A DNA stretch of 53,440 nt, from contig JAEUGJ010000009.1 in assembly GCA_016775335.1 (NCBI GenBank), forward strand, positions 61,391 to 114,830, in the 5' to 3' direction. The position numbers were made by a program, and so were the translations under genes. The first letter of the stretch is position 1, and each line of letters starts with the position of its first letter. The notes beneath the pieces are model-generated. The model made no database searches. It was not told where the DNA came from and was given only the letters and a program-made list of their open reading frames with translations. Source of the stretch: Mogibacterium sp. (lineage in GTDB: Bacteria > Bacillota > Clostridia > Peptostreptococcales > Anaerovoracaceae). Shown here one piece after another: positions 17,717 to 25,492 of the stretch.

Positions 17717-18235
17717 CTAGATTCGGTGCGTCTCCAGATATTCTTCAAAATCCATTTCTTTTCCGTCCAGCGCTACGTACTTCAGGGTGTCATCCAAGGC
17801 GTATTGCAACTTCAAGGAAAAGAATTCCTCCCGCTCGCACAGGAGGCTCAGGAAAATCCGGTCGCCGGTCCACAGCTCCAGTTTTCCGATTTCGTCCATG
17901 GGAACCCATTCCAGCACCCCTTCGTCGCAGGAAATTCCCTCACCGTCAAAAGCCGTCGCGGTGAACAGATGCATGTATTCCGTCACTTCATCGCCGTAGC
18001 AGAAGGTTACCAGCCCCCGGAATCGGTACTCCCGCAAGGTGTACCCCGTTTCCTCCCGGGTCTCCCGGAGAATACATTCCTCCGGACTCTCTCCTTTTTC
18101 GAAATGGCCTCCCACGCCGATCCACTTGTCGTGGTTGATATCGTTCTTCTTCGTCACCCGATGCAGCATCAGGTAGGATTCCCGTCCCCGGACCTCCTGC
18201 TGAATGTAGCACAGGGTGCTCATGGCCGTCTTCAT
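17717..18235 (-). CDS. NUDIX hydrolase (MutT/8-oxo-dGTP diphosphatase type)
   Basis: The 172-residue protein carries a complete Nudix box at residues 42-64 (GGHFEKGES then REEETGY-like RETREETGY). It is preceded by the DKWIGVGGHFE segment found in Firmicute MutT homologues that cleave 8-oxo-dGTP. The C-terminal EEYLETHRI tail is also typical of that group. Its stop is 3 bp before the next gene's end on the regulator side, so it is tightly linked to the GntR-type gene. Substrate is inferred, not proven. Confidence 0.88.
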   Translation of the reverse strand: MKTAMSTLCYIQQEVRGRESYLMLHRVTKKNDINHDKWIGVGGHFEKGESPEECILRETREETGYTLREYRFRGLVTFCYGDEVTEYMHLFTATAFDGEGISCDEGVLEWVPMDEIGKLELWTGDRIFLSLLCEREEFFSLKLQYALDDTLKYVALDGKEMDFEEYLETHRI

Positions 18236-18238
18236 GGG

Positions 18239-18925
18239 TTACTCCTCCGCCTCCTCCGACTCTTCAATCACGTCGAAGAGGTTGTTCATCCGCTGTTTGG
18301 ACAATTCGTTTCCCACAAAAAGAATCACGTCGTTCTCCTGAATTCGTTCGTACGGTCCCGGGGAAATCACGTAATCCGTGCTTCTCTTAATGGCCACGAT
18401 GGTGGCGCCGGTCTGCTGCCAGATATTCAGCTCGCCGATGGATTTGCCCAGATACGCGCAGTGCTCATCGATGCGGATATCGTACGGTACGAAGGAAGCG
18501 GTGGAATGGCTTCGCTTCGTCTGTCCCACCAGGGTTTTCAGCAGCTTGGACAGATGGTCCAGCTCCTCCTGCTGCCGGTTCACGCATTCCGATATCTCCC
18601 GGCGAATCTCCTGCATAGATACGGTATTCTGATACCGCTCCACGAAGAGGTGGGCCTTCTCCCGGGAAGCCACGTAGGTTCCGCTTCCCTGGCGAATGGT
18701 CACGATGCCCAGGTCCACCAGAATGTTCACCGCTTTTCGCGCCGTCTCCGGAGAGACGTTGTAGTTGCTGGCCAGGGTGGACCGAGCGCTGATTTTCTCT
18801 CCGATGGTGTACCAGCCGTCCGCGATTTTCTGCGCCAGCTCCACAGCAATCTGCTGGTATCTGGATTCATATATGTATTTTCGTTTCTTTCCGTTTGCGT
18901 CCACTTTGTTGTTCTTCACATCCAT
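18239..18925 (-). CDS. GntR-type regulator with RCK_C domain (BusR-like)
   Basis: The 228-residue protein joins an N-terminal GntR winged helix (about residues 12-80, with ARSTLASNYNVSPETARKAV), a central coiled-coil (about 95-130) and a C-terminal RCK_C/TrkA_C domain (about 140-215). This is the architecture of BusR, which binds cyclic di-AMP and represses osmolyte uptake in lactic bacteria and streptococci. Ligand and target are inferred here, as no busA-type transporter is adjacent. The ATG is chosen because GAGGTGA lies just before it. A GTG three codons earlier overlaps that ribosome site. Confidence 0.85.
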   Translation of the reverse strand: MDVKNNKVDANGKKRKYIYESRYQQIAVELAQKIADGWYTIGEKISARSTLASNYNVSPETARKAVNILVDLGIVTIRQGSGTYVASREKAHLFVERYQNTVSMQEIRREISECVNRQQEELDHLSKLLKTLVGQTKRSHSTASFVPYDIRIDEHCAYLGKSIGELNIWQQTGATIVAIKRSTDYVISPGPYERIQENDVILFVGNELSKQRMNNLFDVIEESEEAEE

Positions 18926-18952
18926 TACGGTCACCTCGTTTCTTCATTCCGA

Positions 18953-20290
18953 CTAGCGGATATCCGGATATTCTTCAAACAGCTTTACCGGGTCTTCTCC
19001 CGCCCGGTAACGTTTCCGCAGGTTCGCCATATGCTTCATCACCATGAGTTTGCGGATGGTGCTCCCCCGGTAGCGCCGGTCGGACACCAGCAAGGTGTTC
19101 TCCGTCATGGCCGTGGCAACGCCCATCTCCTGCAGCGTCAGGGCGAACTGATAATCTTCCATAATCGGGATCTCCGGGAACATGCCCGCTTCATAGAACA
19201 CTTCCCGCTTGATAAAGAGCCCCTGATCGCCGAAAATAATGCCTTTCGCCGCCCGCCGGTTGGAAATCACCTTGTTGGTCCACATGAAGAAGTTCCGGCT
19301 GCGGAAACGGATTCCGAAGCAGCCCGCGTCCACTTTCTCCATCACCGAAAGGATCTCTTCCACCGGATGTTCCGGCAGCTCCGCATCGATGTGCAGGAAG
19401 AACAGAATGTCTCCGTTGGCCGCCTCCGCACCGGTGTTCATCTGCGTTCCCCGGCCCTTCGGACTCTCCAGGAAACGAATCCTTCTACCGCTCTCGGCTT
19501 CCGCCTCTCGGAGCACCGCCCGGGTTCCGTCACTGCTGCCGCCGTCCACGAAGATGATCTCGCACCGGCCCTCCAGCCGCTCCAGATTCTTCACAAAAGG
19601 CTGCACCAGCGCCACCTCGTTGTACACGGGAACGATGACGGAAATGACATGGTGTTTTTTCAAGTACTCCCCGGAATGGCCTTTCGCACTTTCCCGGAAC
19701 AGGAGCAGATCCTCGATGGTATCGATATCCCACTTTTCCTCCAGAAGGCCGTAACTCTTCCAGCTTGGAATCATCTCCAGCGTATCCTGAAGCACTTCCG
19801 AATGGCTGTACTCGCCCAGGGAAAAAAGAGGCTTCATCATGCGCTCTTCTCCGGCCCGGGCCCCGATCAGCCAATATCCGCCGTCTTCCGTGGGTCCCAG
19901 CACGTAATCCTTCTCCCGAAGAATGGTGAAGGCGCGGTTGAAATCCACTTTATCCGCATACGGGACATCCGTTCCGATGAGGATGCACCGCTCATATCCC
20001 ACGGACATGGCCCGGCTCAGCGCATGGTACATTCGCTCCCCCAGACCGTCCCCTTCCTGTTCGAAGAACTGCGCCCCCGGGAACAGCTCCCGGAACGCCC
20101 CTTCGTTGGGTCCGCCGCCGGTATACGCCACGAACACGTCCGCGATGGTATCCGTTAGGGCCTCCGAAAGGTCCTGCAAGAATGCCATGTGCAGTCCGGC
20201 ACACTCCTCCGGCTTCAAATAGGGCATCAATCTCGTTTTGGTTCTTCCCGCTTCCGGGATTCTGGTAAAAACAACTACTGCCTGATTCAT
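18953..20290 (-). CDS. Bifunctional glycosyltransferase: DUF2064 domain fused to GT2
   Basis: The 445-residue protein fuses two domains that are often separate genes. Residues 1-205 match the DUF2064/TIGR04282 nucleotidyl-transfer-like fold (TRIPEAGRTKTRL, LIGTDVPY, GPTEDGGYWLIG). Residues 215-445 are a family-2 glycosyltransferase (VIVPVYNE, FVDGGSSDGT, FLHIDAELP with a DxD-like metal site), close to TIGR04283. Neither half has a membrane helix. These families were named for arsenosugar synthesis elsewhere, but nothing nearby supports that function, and a surface-sugar role is equally possible. The last residues end 27 bp before the GntR gene. Confidence 0.85.
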   Translation of the reverse strand: MNQAVVVFTRIPEAGRTKTRLMPYLKPEECAGLHMAFLQDLSEALTDTIADVFVAYTGGGPNEGAFRELFPGAQFFEQEGDGLGERMYHALSRAMSVGYERCILIGTDVPYADKVDFNRAFTILREKDYVLGPTEDGGYWLIGARAGEERMMKPLFSLGEYSHSEVLQDTLEMIPSWKSYGLLEEKWDIDTIEDLLLFRESAKGHSGEYLKKHHVISVIVPVYNEVALVQPFVKNLERLEGRCEIIFVDGGSSDGTRAVLREAEAESGRRIRFLESPKGRGTQMNTGAEAANGDILFFLHIDAELPEHPVEEILSVMEKVDAGCFGIRFRSRNFFMWTNKVISNRRAAKGIIFGDQGLFIKREVFYEAGMFPEIPIMEDYQFALTLQEMGVATAMTENTLLVSDRRYRGSTIRKLMVMKHMANLRKRYRAGEDPVKLFEEYPDIR

Positions 20291-20517
20291 ACTAATCCGA
20301 TTATCCTATTTCCTATCTGCTGTTCTTATCTCAAAAAGATATAAAAAGTCATAATGTTTCATATTATTTTATCATAAACATTGCTTAATTTATATCGATT
20401 ATTTGTTTTCTCGGTGACCGGCAAATTCATTTTTTGTATTTGCCACAGAATCGGCATGCTGTCGGGTGCTATTATACCACAGTTTGCATTATTATTAATA
20501 GCACAATTTAATATTTT
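20291..20517. other. AT-rich divergent intergenic region
   Basis: This spacer separates the minus-strand glycosyltransferase from the plus-strand nucleotide-sugar operon. It contains AT-rich runs suitable for promoters on both strands but no open frame that looks coding. The operon promoter and paired palindromes at its right side are listed separately. Confidence 0.5.
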
Positions 20518-20548
20518 TTGTCAAAAACCGTTCCATTTATGCTATAAT
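20518..20548 (+). promoter_or_regulatory. Promoter of the nucleotide-sugar operon
   Basis: TTGTCA (20518-20523) and a perfect TATAAT (20543-20548) lie 19 bp apart, about 95 bp before the first gene. Two palindromes begin 15 bp after the -10 box, so bound protein would block initiation or early elongation. Confidence 0.7.
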
Positions 20549-20563
20549 GAATATACTTTGCGT

Positions 20564-20599
20564 GATATTTAAAATATCCTTTGTGATATTCTGAATATC
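20564..20599. promoter_or_regulatory. Two palindromic operator sites 21 bp apart
   Basis: GATATTT-A-AAATATC (20564-20578) and GATATTC-T-GAATATC (20585-20599) are perfect 7-1-7 palindromes, and each is preceded by GT. Their centres are exactly 21 bp apart, two helical turns, so two dimers would sit on the same DNA face. They overlap the expected transcription start of the operon. The operon's own HTH-dehydrogenase is the best candidate to bind. Confidence 0.65.
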
Positions 20600-20641
20600 A
20601 TTTCTACTTTTTTATGCAACACAAAGAACAGGAAAAAGACT

Positions 20642-21547
20642 ATGAAAACATCACTCGTAATTATGGCGGCGGGCATCGGTTCCCGGTTCGGGGGCGGCAT
20701 TAAACAGCTGGAACCGGTAGATACCAACGGCCACATCATTATGGATTACTCCATCCACGATGCCGTCGAAGCCGGCTTTAACAAAATTATTTTTATCATC
20801 CGAAAGGATATCGAAGCGGATTTCCGAGAAGTTATCGGGAACCGAATCGAAGCCATCTGCCGAAAAAACGGCGTGGAAGTGCACTATGCATTCCAGGACA
20901 TCCGCGATATCCCGGGCGAGCTGCCGGAGGGCCGCACCAAACCCTGGGGCACCGGACAGGCGGTGCTGGCGGCCAAAAATCTGATCCGGGAACCCTTCAT
21001 CGTGATCAACGCCGATGACTACTACGGCAAGGAGGGATTCCGTCAGATTCACGAAGCCCTCACCTCGGAGAACGGGGAGCACTGCATGGCGGGCTTCGTG
21101 CTGAAGAATACCCTGTCGGACAACGGGGGTGTCACCCGTGGCATCTGTCACATGAAGGATCGTTATCTCACCCGAATCAAGGAAACCAAGAACATCCGAA
21201 AAACCCCGAAGGGGGCGGAAGCCGACGGCATCGCCATCGACACCAACTCTTTGGTCTCCATGAACATGTGGGGATTCCGGCCGGAGTACCTGCAGCAGCT
21301 GGAGCAGGGCTTCCGGGACTTCTTCCGCAAGGAAGTTCCCCAGAACCCGCTGAAGTCCGAGTTTCTGATTCCCATCCACATCGGCGATCTGCTGGAGGCG
21401 GACGGAATTTCCGTCAAGGTGCTCCCCACCGATGACACGTGGTACGGCATGACCTACAAGGAAGACGTGCCGGAAGTCCGGAAGAGCTTCGCCAAGCTGA
21501 TCCAAGGCGGAATCTATACAGAAGAATTGTTCGACGATCTGGCGTAA
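20642..21547 (+). CDS. Sugar-phosphate nucleotidyltransferase family protein
   Basis: The 301-residue protein has an N-terminal nucleotidyltransferase fold with the loop AAGIGSRFGGGIKQL (residues 9-23), a variant of the GxGTRxxPxTxxxPK signature, and the metal site NADDYYG near residue 125. It would join a nucleotide triphosphate to a sugar-1-phosphate. Given the next genes, UTP plus glucose-1-P giving UDP-glucose is the likeliest reaction, but it is not a close match to classical GalU, so specificity is inferred. It is the first gene of the operon and is preceded by GGAAAAAGACT. The next gene starts 35 bp after its stop. Confidence 0.82.
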   Translation: MKTSLVIMAAGIGSRFGGGIKQLEPVDTNGHIIMDYSIHDAVEAGFNKIIFIIRKDIEADFREVIGNRIEAICRKNGVEVHYAFQDIRDIPGELPEGRTKPWGTGQAVLAAKNLIREPFIVINADDYYGKEGFRQIHEALTSENGEHCMAGFVLKNTLSDNGGVTRGICHMKDRYLTRIKETKNIRKTPKGAEADGIAIDTNSLVSMNMWGFRPEYLQQLEQGFRDFFRKEVPQNPLKSEFLIPIHIGDLLEADGISVKVLPTDDTWYGMTYKEDVPEVRKSFAKLIQGGIYTEELFDDLA

Positions 21548-21582
21548 AATATTTTTATGATTGGTATATGAAAGGAATCGCT

Positions 21583-23055
21583 ATGAAAAAATTATCCATG
21601 GACAAGCTCGTCTCCACCGTTCAGGCCCGGCGGGAGGCTTTGGGGCTGACGAAGAAGGACCTGGCGGAGAAGTGCGGCATGAACCGAACCATGATCAGCC
21701 ATATGGAGAACCACAACTATGTGCCTTCCATCAAGCAGCTGCAGGATCTGGCGGAAGCGTTGGAGTTCGACCCGACGGATGTTTTTGCGGAGGAGCACGC
21801 GGCTCATGTAAAAGCAGACCGGAAGTACAACATTGCCGTTGCGGGCACGGGTTACGTGGGGCTCAGCGTGGCCACCCTTCTGGCGCAGCACAATCACGTT
21901 ACCTGCGTGGACATTCTGGAGGAGCGGGTGGACAAAATCAACCGCCGGGAGTCCACCATTCAGGACGATTACATCGAGGATTATCTGGCCCACAAGGACC
22001 TGGACATCACGGCCACCCTGGACGGGGAGGAGGCGTACCGAAACGCGGAGTACGTCATCATCGCCACCCCCACCAACTACGACAGCAAGAAGAATTTCTT
22101 CGACTGCTCCGCCGTGGAAGCGGTCATCCAGTTGGTGCAGAAGGTGAACCCGGATGCCATGATGATCATCAAATCCACCATTCCGGTGGGATTCACCGCC
22201 TCCGTTCGGGAGAAGTACCACACCAAAAACATCATTTTCAGTCCGGAGTTCCTGCGGGAGTCCAAGGCGCTGTACGACAACCTGTACCCTTCCCGCATCA
22301 TCGTTTCCTGCGATGAAGACAGCAAGGAAAAGGCGCAGACCTTCGCCACCCTCCTGCAGCAGGGCGCCATTAAGGAGAACATCGACACCCTGTTCATGGG
22401 TTTTACGGAGGCAGAGGCGGTAAAACTCTTCGCCAACACCTACCTGGCCCTGCGGGTTTCCTACTTCAATGAGCTGGACACCTACGCGGAGATGAAGGGT
22501 CTGAACACCCGGGAGATTATCAAAGGCGTGTGCCTCGACCCTCGAATCGGCGACCACTACAACAACCCATCCTTCGGCTACGGTGGCTACTGCCTGCCAA
22601 AGGACACCAAGCAGCTGCTGGCCAACTACGCGGACGTGCCTCAGGAGATGATGACGGCCATCGTGGAATCCAACCGCACCCGGAAGGATTTCATCGCGGA
22701 CCAGGTGCTGGAGATGGCGGGCGCATACGGTGCGAACAGCGAATACGATGCGGAGCACGATGCGGAGAAGAATGTCACCATCGGTGTATACCGACTCACT
22801 ATGAAAAGTAACTCGGATAATTTCCGACAGTCTTCTATTCAGGGGGTTATGAAGCGGATTAAGGCCAAGGGCGCCAACGTTATTATCTATGAGCCAACTT
22901 TGGAAGACGGCAGCACCTTCTACGGAAGCAAGGTGGTGAACAATCTGAAACGGTTCAAGAACAAGTCCCACGCCATCATCGCCAACCGGTACGATGAATG
23001 CCTGGATGATGTCGTTGAGAAGGTATATACCCGAGATATTTTCAAGAGAGACTAA
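21583..23055 (+). CDS. UDP-glucose 6-dehydrogenase with N-terminal XRE helix-turn-helix
   Basis: The 490-residue protein fuses a DNA-binding domain to an enzyme. Residues 7-70 are a clear XRE helix-turn-helix (TKKDLAEKCGMNRTMISHME). Residues 80-490 are a complete nucleotide-sugar dehydrogenase: NAD loop AGTGYVG (87-93), ATPTNYD (161-167), EFLRESKAL and the catalytic cysteine C337 in GGYCLPKD, followed by the C-terminal UDP-binding domain. It should oxidise UDP-glucose to UDP-glucuronate with two NAD. The start is the ATG preceded by AAAGGA, which is also the one that keeps the HTH complete. The fusion, together with the paired palindromes upstream of the operon, suggests that the enzyme represses or senses its own pathway. 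Confidence 0.92.
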   Translation: MKKLSMDKLVSTVQARREALGLTKKDLAEKCGMNRTMISHMENHNYVPSIKQLQDLAEALEFDPTDVFAEEHAAHVKADRKYNIAVAGTGYVGLSVATLLAQHNHVTCVDILEERVDKINRRESTIQDDYIEDYLAHKDLDITATLDGEEAYRNAEYVIIATPTNYDSKKNFFDCSAVEAVIQLVQKVNPDAMMIIKSTIPVGFTASVREKYHTKNIIFSPEFLRESKALYDNLYPSRIIVSCDEDSKEKAQTFATLLQQGAIKENIDTLFMGFTEAEAVKLFANTYLALRVSYFNELDTYAEMKGLNTREIIKGVCLDPRIGDHYNNPSFGYGGYCLPKDTKQLLANYADVPQEMMTAIVESNRTRKDFIADQVLEMAGAYGANSEYDAEHDAEKNVTIGVYRLTMKSNSDNFRQSSIQGVMKRIKAKGANVIIYEPTLEDGSTFYGSKVVNNLKRFKNKSHAIIANRYDECLDDVVEKVYTRDIFKRD

Positions 23056-23068
23056 GGGGGGGGCGAAC

Positions 23069-24139
23069 ATGCAGAATATCGATCTTACCGGAAAAACAAT
23101 TCTCGTGACCGGTTCCGCCGGTTTTATCGGTTCGAACCTGGTGCTGGAGCTGCTGAAGTCCGAGTCGAAGGCCACCATCATCGGGCTGGATAATGTAAAC
23201 GATTATTACGATGTAAGCATTAAGGAGTGGCGGCTTTCGGAAATTGAAAAAGCCGCTGCCGAGAGCAGCTGTTCCTATCATTTTATCAAGGGAGATTTGG
23301 CGGACCGCGCTGTAATCGACCGCCTCTTTGCGGATTACAAACCGACGGTCGTTGTAAACCTTGCAGCGCAGGCGGGCGTAAGATATTCCATCACCAATCC
23401 GGATGCATACATTCAGAGTAACCTGATTGGTTTCTATAATATTCTGGAAGCCTGCCGACACGCCGAACCGGCGGTGGAACATCTGGTATACGCCTCCTCT
23501 TCTTCGGTATACGGCTCCAACAAAAAAGTACCGTACAGCACCGAGGACAAGGTGGACAACCCGGTTTCCCTCTACGCGGCTACAAAGAAGAGCAACGAAT
23601 TGCTGGCCCATGCCTACAGCAAGCTGTATAATATTCCGTCTACCGGTCTCCGGTTCTTCACCGTATACGGACCGGCCGGACGACCGGACATGGCGTATTT
23701 TGGTTTTACCAATAAGCTGCGGAAGGGCGAAACCATTCAGATTTTCAATTACGGAAACTGCAAGCGGGACTTCACTTTCGTGGACGATATCGTGGAAGGC
23801 GTGAAGCGTGTGATGAAAGGCGCGCCGGAGAAAGCGGTCGGTGAGGACGAGCTCCCGATTCCGCCGTATGCGGTATACAACATCGGAAACAGCAACCCGG
23901 AAAATCTGCTGGACTTCGTGACCATCCTTCAGGAAGAGCTGATCCGCGCAGAGGTCCTTCCGGCAGATTATGATTTCGAGGCTCACAAAAAGCTGGTGCC
24001 GATGCAGCCGGGAGATGTTCCGGTGACCTATGCGGACACCGGCGCGCTGGAGCGGGACTACGGCTTCAAGCCGAACACCGGCCTGAGAGACGGGCTGCGG
24101 AAGTTCGCGGAGTGGTATAAAGAATTCTATAAGGTATAA
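23069..24139 (+). CDS. UDP-glucuronate 4-epimerase (NAD-dependent epimerase family)
   Basis: The 356-residue short-chain dehydrogenase/reductase has the NAD loop GSAGFIG at 15-21, the catalytic Y169-x3-K173 pair and a Ser/Thr-rich stretch at 142-146. The RYSITNPDAYIQSN segment (105-118) is typical of UDP-glucuronate 4-epimerases, which make UDP-galacturonate for capsules and cell-wall polymers. It follows the UDP-glucose dehydrogenase by 13 bp, with RBS AAGGGGG, so substrate supply is direct. Its last 20 or so bases also occur at 37735-37756, beside the IS66 right end. Confidence 0.92.
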   Translation: MQNIDLTGKTILVTGSAGFIGSNLVLELLKSESKATIIGLDNVNDYYDVSIKEWRLSEIEKAAAESSCSYHFIKGDLADRAVIDRLFADYKPTVVVNLAAQAGVRYSITNPDAYIQSNLIGFYNILEACRHAEPAVEHLVYASSSSVYGSNKKVPYSTEDKVDNPVSLYAATKKSNELLAHAYSKLYNIPSTGLRFFTVYGPAGRPDMAYFGFTNKLRKGETIQIFNYGNCKRDFTFVDDIVEGVKRVMKGAPEKAVGEDELPIPPYAVYNIGNSNPENLLDFVTILQEELIRAEVLPADYDFEAHKKLVPMQPGDVPVTYADTGALERDYGFKPNTGLRDGLRKFAEWYKEFYKV

Positions 24140-24153
24140 AATAGTAAAACTTT

Positions 24154-24197
24154 GGTGTTGGTGATGGAAATGAATCTCATCATCAGCACCATTTTTT
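24154..24197 (+). terminator. Terminator of the nucleotide-sugar operon
   Basis: GGTGTTGGTGATG (24154-24166) pairs with CATCATCAGCACC (24178-24190), allowing G-U pairs, and ATTTTTT follows. It lies 15 bp after the epimerase stop codon and marks the edge of the compact core region. Confidence 0.8.
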
Positions 24198-24243
24198 AAG
24201 AATAATTCTATTCCAATTATCTCTATATCGTGTGTGGAATCTC

Positions 24244-24507
24244 ATGTGCCTAGAACTTCGAGGTGAGTTCACGCTTTTGGTCCGAAAATGAGATTTAGCG
24301 TGAACGATTTTTGCCAAATTTTCAGGATTCTAATTTTTATTCACGCTAAAAAGCCTATTTTCCTTCAAAAAGCGTGAACAATCCTCAGAGCTTACGTCTC
24401 TATACAGAGCATCATCCGAGTAAGACGAGAAGAAGCAGAAAATCGTTCACGCTGATTTACAAAATCTAAAAGATTAGCGTGAACTTGCCCTGAAATTCTA
24501 GGCATAT
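24244..24507. mobile_element. MITE-like element made of three matching hairpins
   Basis: The 264-bp non-coding block is bounded by a 32-bp inverted repeat (24244-24275 against 24476-24507; 26 of 32 identical, and all six differences are transitions). Inside, GTTCACGCT...AGCGTGAAC hairpins of about 39-40 nt occur three times: 24267-24305, 24340-24378 and 24445-24484. The right terminus supplies the stop codon of the truncated secreted gene next to it, which suggests insertion into that gene. It could equally be a structured RNA. No transposase is present, and the family is unknown to me. Confidence 0.6.
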
Positions 24508-24764
24508 TGAACTATCATTTTAATGTCTTCTCTAATTCCTGAACGCTTTTGCTTTTCACCAACACTATTTGACAAAGAGTCCGGAGCTTTCTTCAGCTTC
24601 TTCCACTTCACATTTGCTTTCGTATTATTCACTCGCTTTACGCTTGTGATAGACACCTTTGACGGTACCTTTGCCTTGGATGCTGCCGAGACAGTCATCG
24701 GCGCAGCTGATGTGAGCATCATAACAGCTACTGCAGATGCAATAATCTTATTTTTTACTTTCAT
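24498..24764 (-). pseudogene. Truncated secreted fn3-type protein
   Basis: The frame encodes 88 residues: a clear signal peptide (about 1-31, ending SAAPMTVSAA), then SKAKVPSKVSITSVKR and the start of an fn3-like domain (NVKWKKLKKA). It closely resembles the N-terminus of the full-length protein at 40529-42091. After residue about 60 the sequence loses the domain pattern. The stop codon TAG lies inside the terminal repeat of the hairpin element, so the gene has probably been cut off by that insertion. RBS GAGG precedes the ATG. Confidence 0.7.
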
Positions 24765-24773
24765 ACTAACCTC

Positions 24774-24826
24774 ATTCACACTTTTATTTGGTATTATGTG
24801 TTTCTAATCACACTTTTATTAAAAGG
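24774..24826. repeat. Tandem TCACACTTTTATT repeat unit, copy 1
   Basis: TTCACACTTTTATT occurs twice about 33 bp apart just upstream of the truncated secreted gene. A diverged copy of the whole unit lies at 33088-33142. On the minus strand the motif reads AATAAAAGTGTGA and could be a regulator site. Confidence 0.4.
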
Positions 24827-25349
24827 CATGGATGTCCCCCTCAGCCTTCTTCCAACCATCCGTCTTCCCATCAGCGCCTGTAGATCTCGATTCCTTCGTG
24901 CTTTCAGCCTTCGCATTGTCTGCCTCCCCGTTATCCGTCTTGCCACCGTCGGGGTTCTGTGCATCGGAACTCGATGACTGGCCGGATTCATCCGGCTGAC
25001 TTGGCTGCTCTGGTGTGTTCGGTTTCTCTGGTGCATTCGGGTCTTTCTCGAAGGTGACGTCGATGCGGTGAGTGTTTTTGACGTTCCGGATAGTGTAGGA
25101 CTTGGCGGTTTTGCTTATTTTTACAGTCTTACCGTCAACCTTACAGGTGCTGATACGGTAACCGTCGTCCGGGGTAATGTGGAAGGTGCCGCTTCCGCCC
25201 CACTTGATGTTCCGCGTCTCATCGATGGTGCCGTGGTCGCCGGCGGTGGTGGTAACCTTGAAGAAATCGATGTACTTCAGGCCTTTGACCCGGATAATCA
25301 TAGCAATGCGAGGGTCCTTGCTGTAAGGATCCCGGGACTGGGTGGTCAT
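24819..25349 (-). pseudogene. C-terminal fragment of the NlpC-like surface protein
   Basis: This 176-residue frame begins inside the domain (MTTQSRDPYSKDPRIAM) and nearly copies the C-terminal half of the protein at 26265-27392. It includes the InlB-type B-repeat (about residues 30-98) and a Pro/Glu/Asp-rich tail that then diverges. The catalytic N-terminal half and signal peptide are missing. Upstream it is joined, at AAGATGAC, to an unrelated fragment at about 25350-25452. This is a 5'-deleted duplicate, probably silent, though it could serve as a sequence donor for the intact copy. Confidence 0.75.
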
Positions 25350-25352
25350 CTT
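24930..25352. repeat. 423-bp direct repeat, copy A
   Basis: Nearly identical to 26367-26789 in the same orientation, offset by 1437 bp. It covers the InlB-repeat half of the surface-protein gene. Copy A lies in the truncated gene and copy B in the intact one. Confidence 0.85.
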
Positions 25353-25452
25353 CCAAGGTCATTGTAAAGTCTACATTATCCGTCGCAGGTAGCAGAAACT
25401 CCTTAAACGCTGCCTTGCTGTATACAGATATAATGACGCTCATATCCTCCAC
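25353..25452 (-). pseudogene. Short fragment of an unrecognised gene
   Basis: A frame starting MEDMSVIISVYSKAAF at 25452 reads for about 35 sensible residues (up to FTMTLED) and then runs into the duplicated surface-protein sequence in another reading frame. The fragment is probably the N-terminus of another gene, fused by deletion. I do not recognise the family. Confidence 0.4.
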
Positions 25453-25492
25453 CCCGAAACACCTTTTTATAAATCAGCTACACTAGAAAATT

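Noticed and set aside
17726..20158. An 810-residue open frame on the plus strand opposite the NUDIX, GntR and glycosyltransferase genes
   Set aside because: It is antisense to three well-identified genes, its residue make-up (His, Arg, Leu, Pro-rich) is that of a shadow frame in GC-rich DNA, and it has no motif.
21592..23181. A 529-residue open frame on the minus strand opposite the HTH-UDP-glucose dehydrogenase
   Set aside because: It is a shadow of the clearly conserved plus-strand gene, with no motif and no ribosome site of note.
24267..24484. Three GTTCACGC...GCGTGAAC units seen as a short CRISPR array
   Set aside because: The conserved parts are the hairpin arms, spacing is irregular (34 and 66 bp between units), the interior is variable and no cas gene is near.
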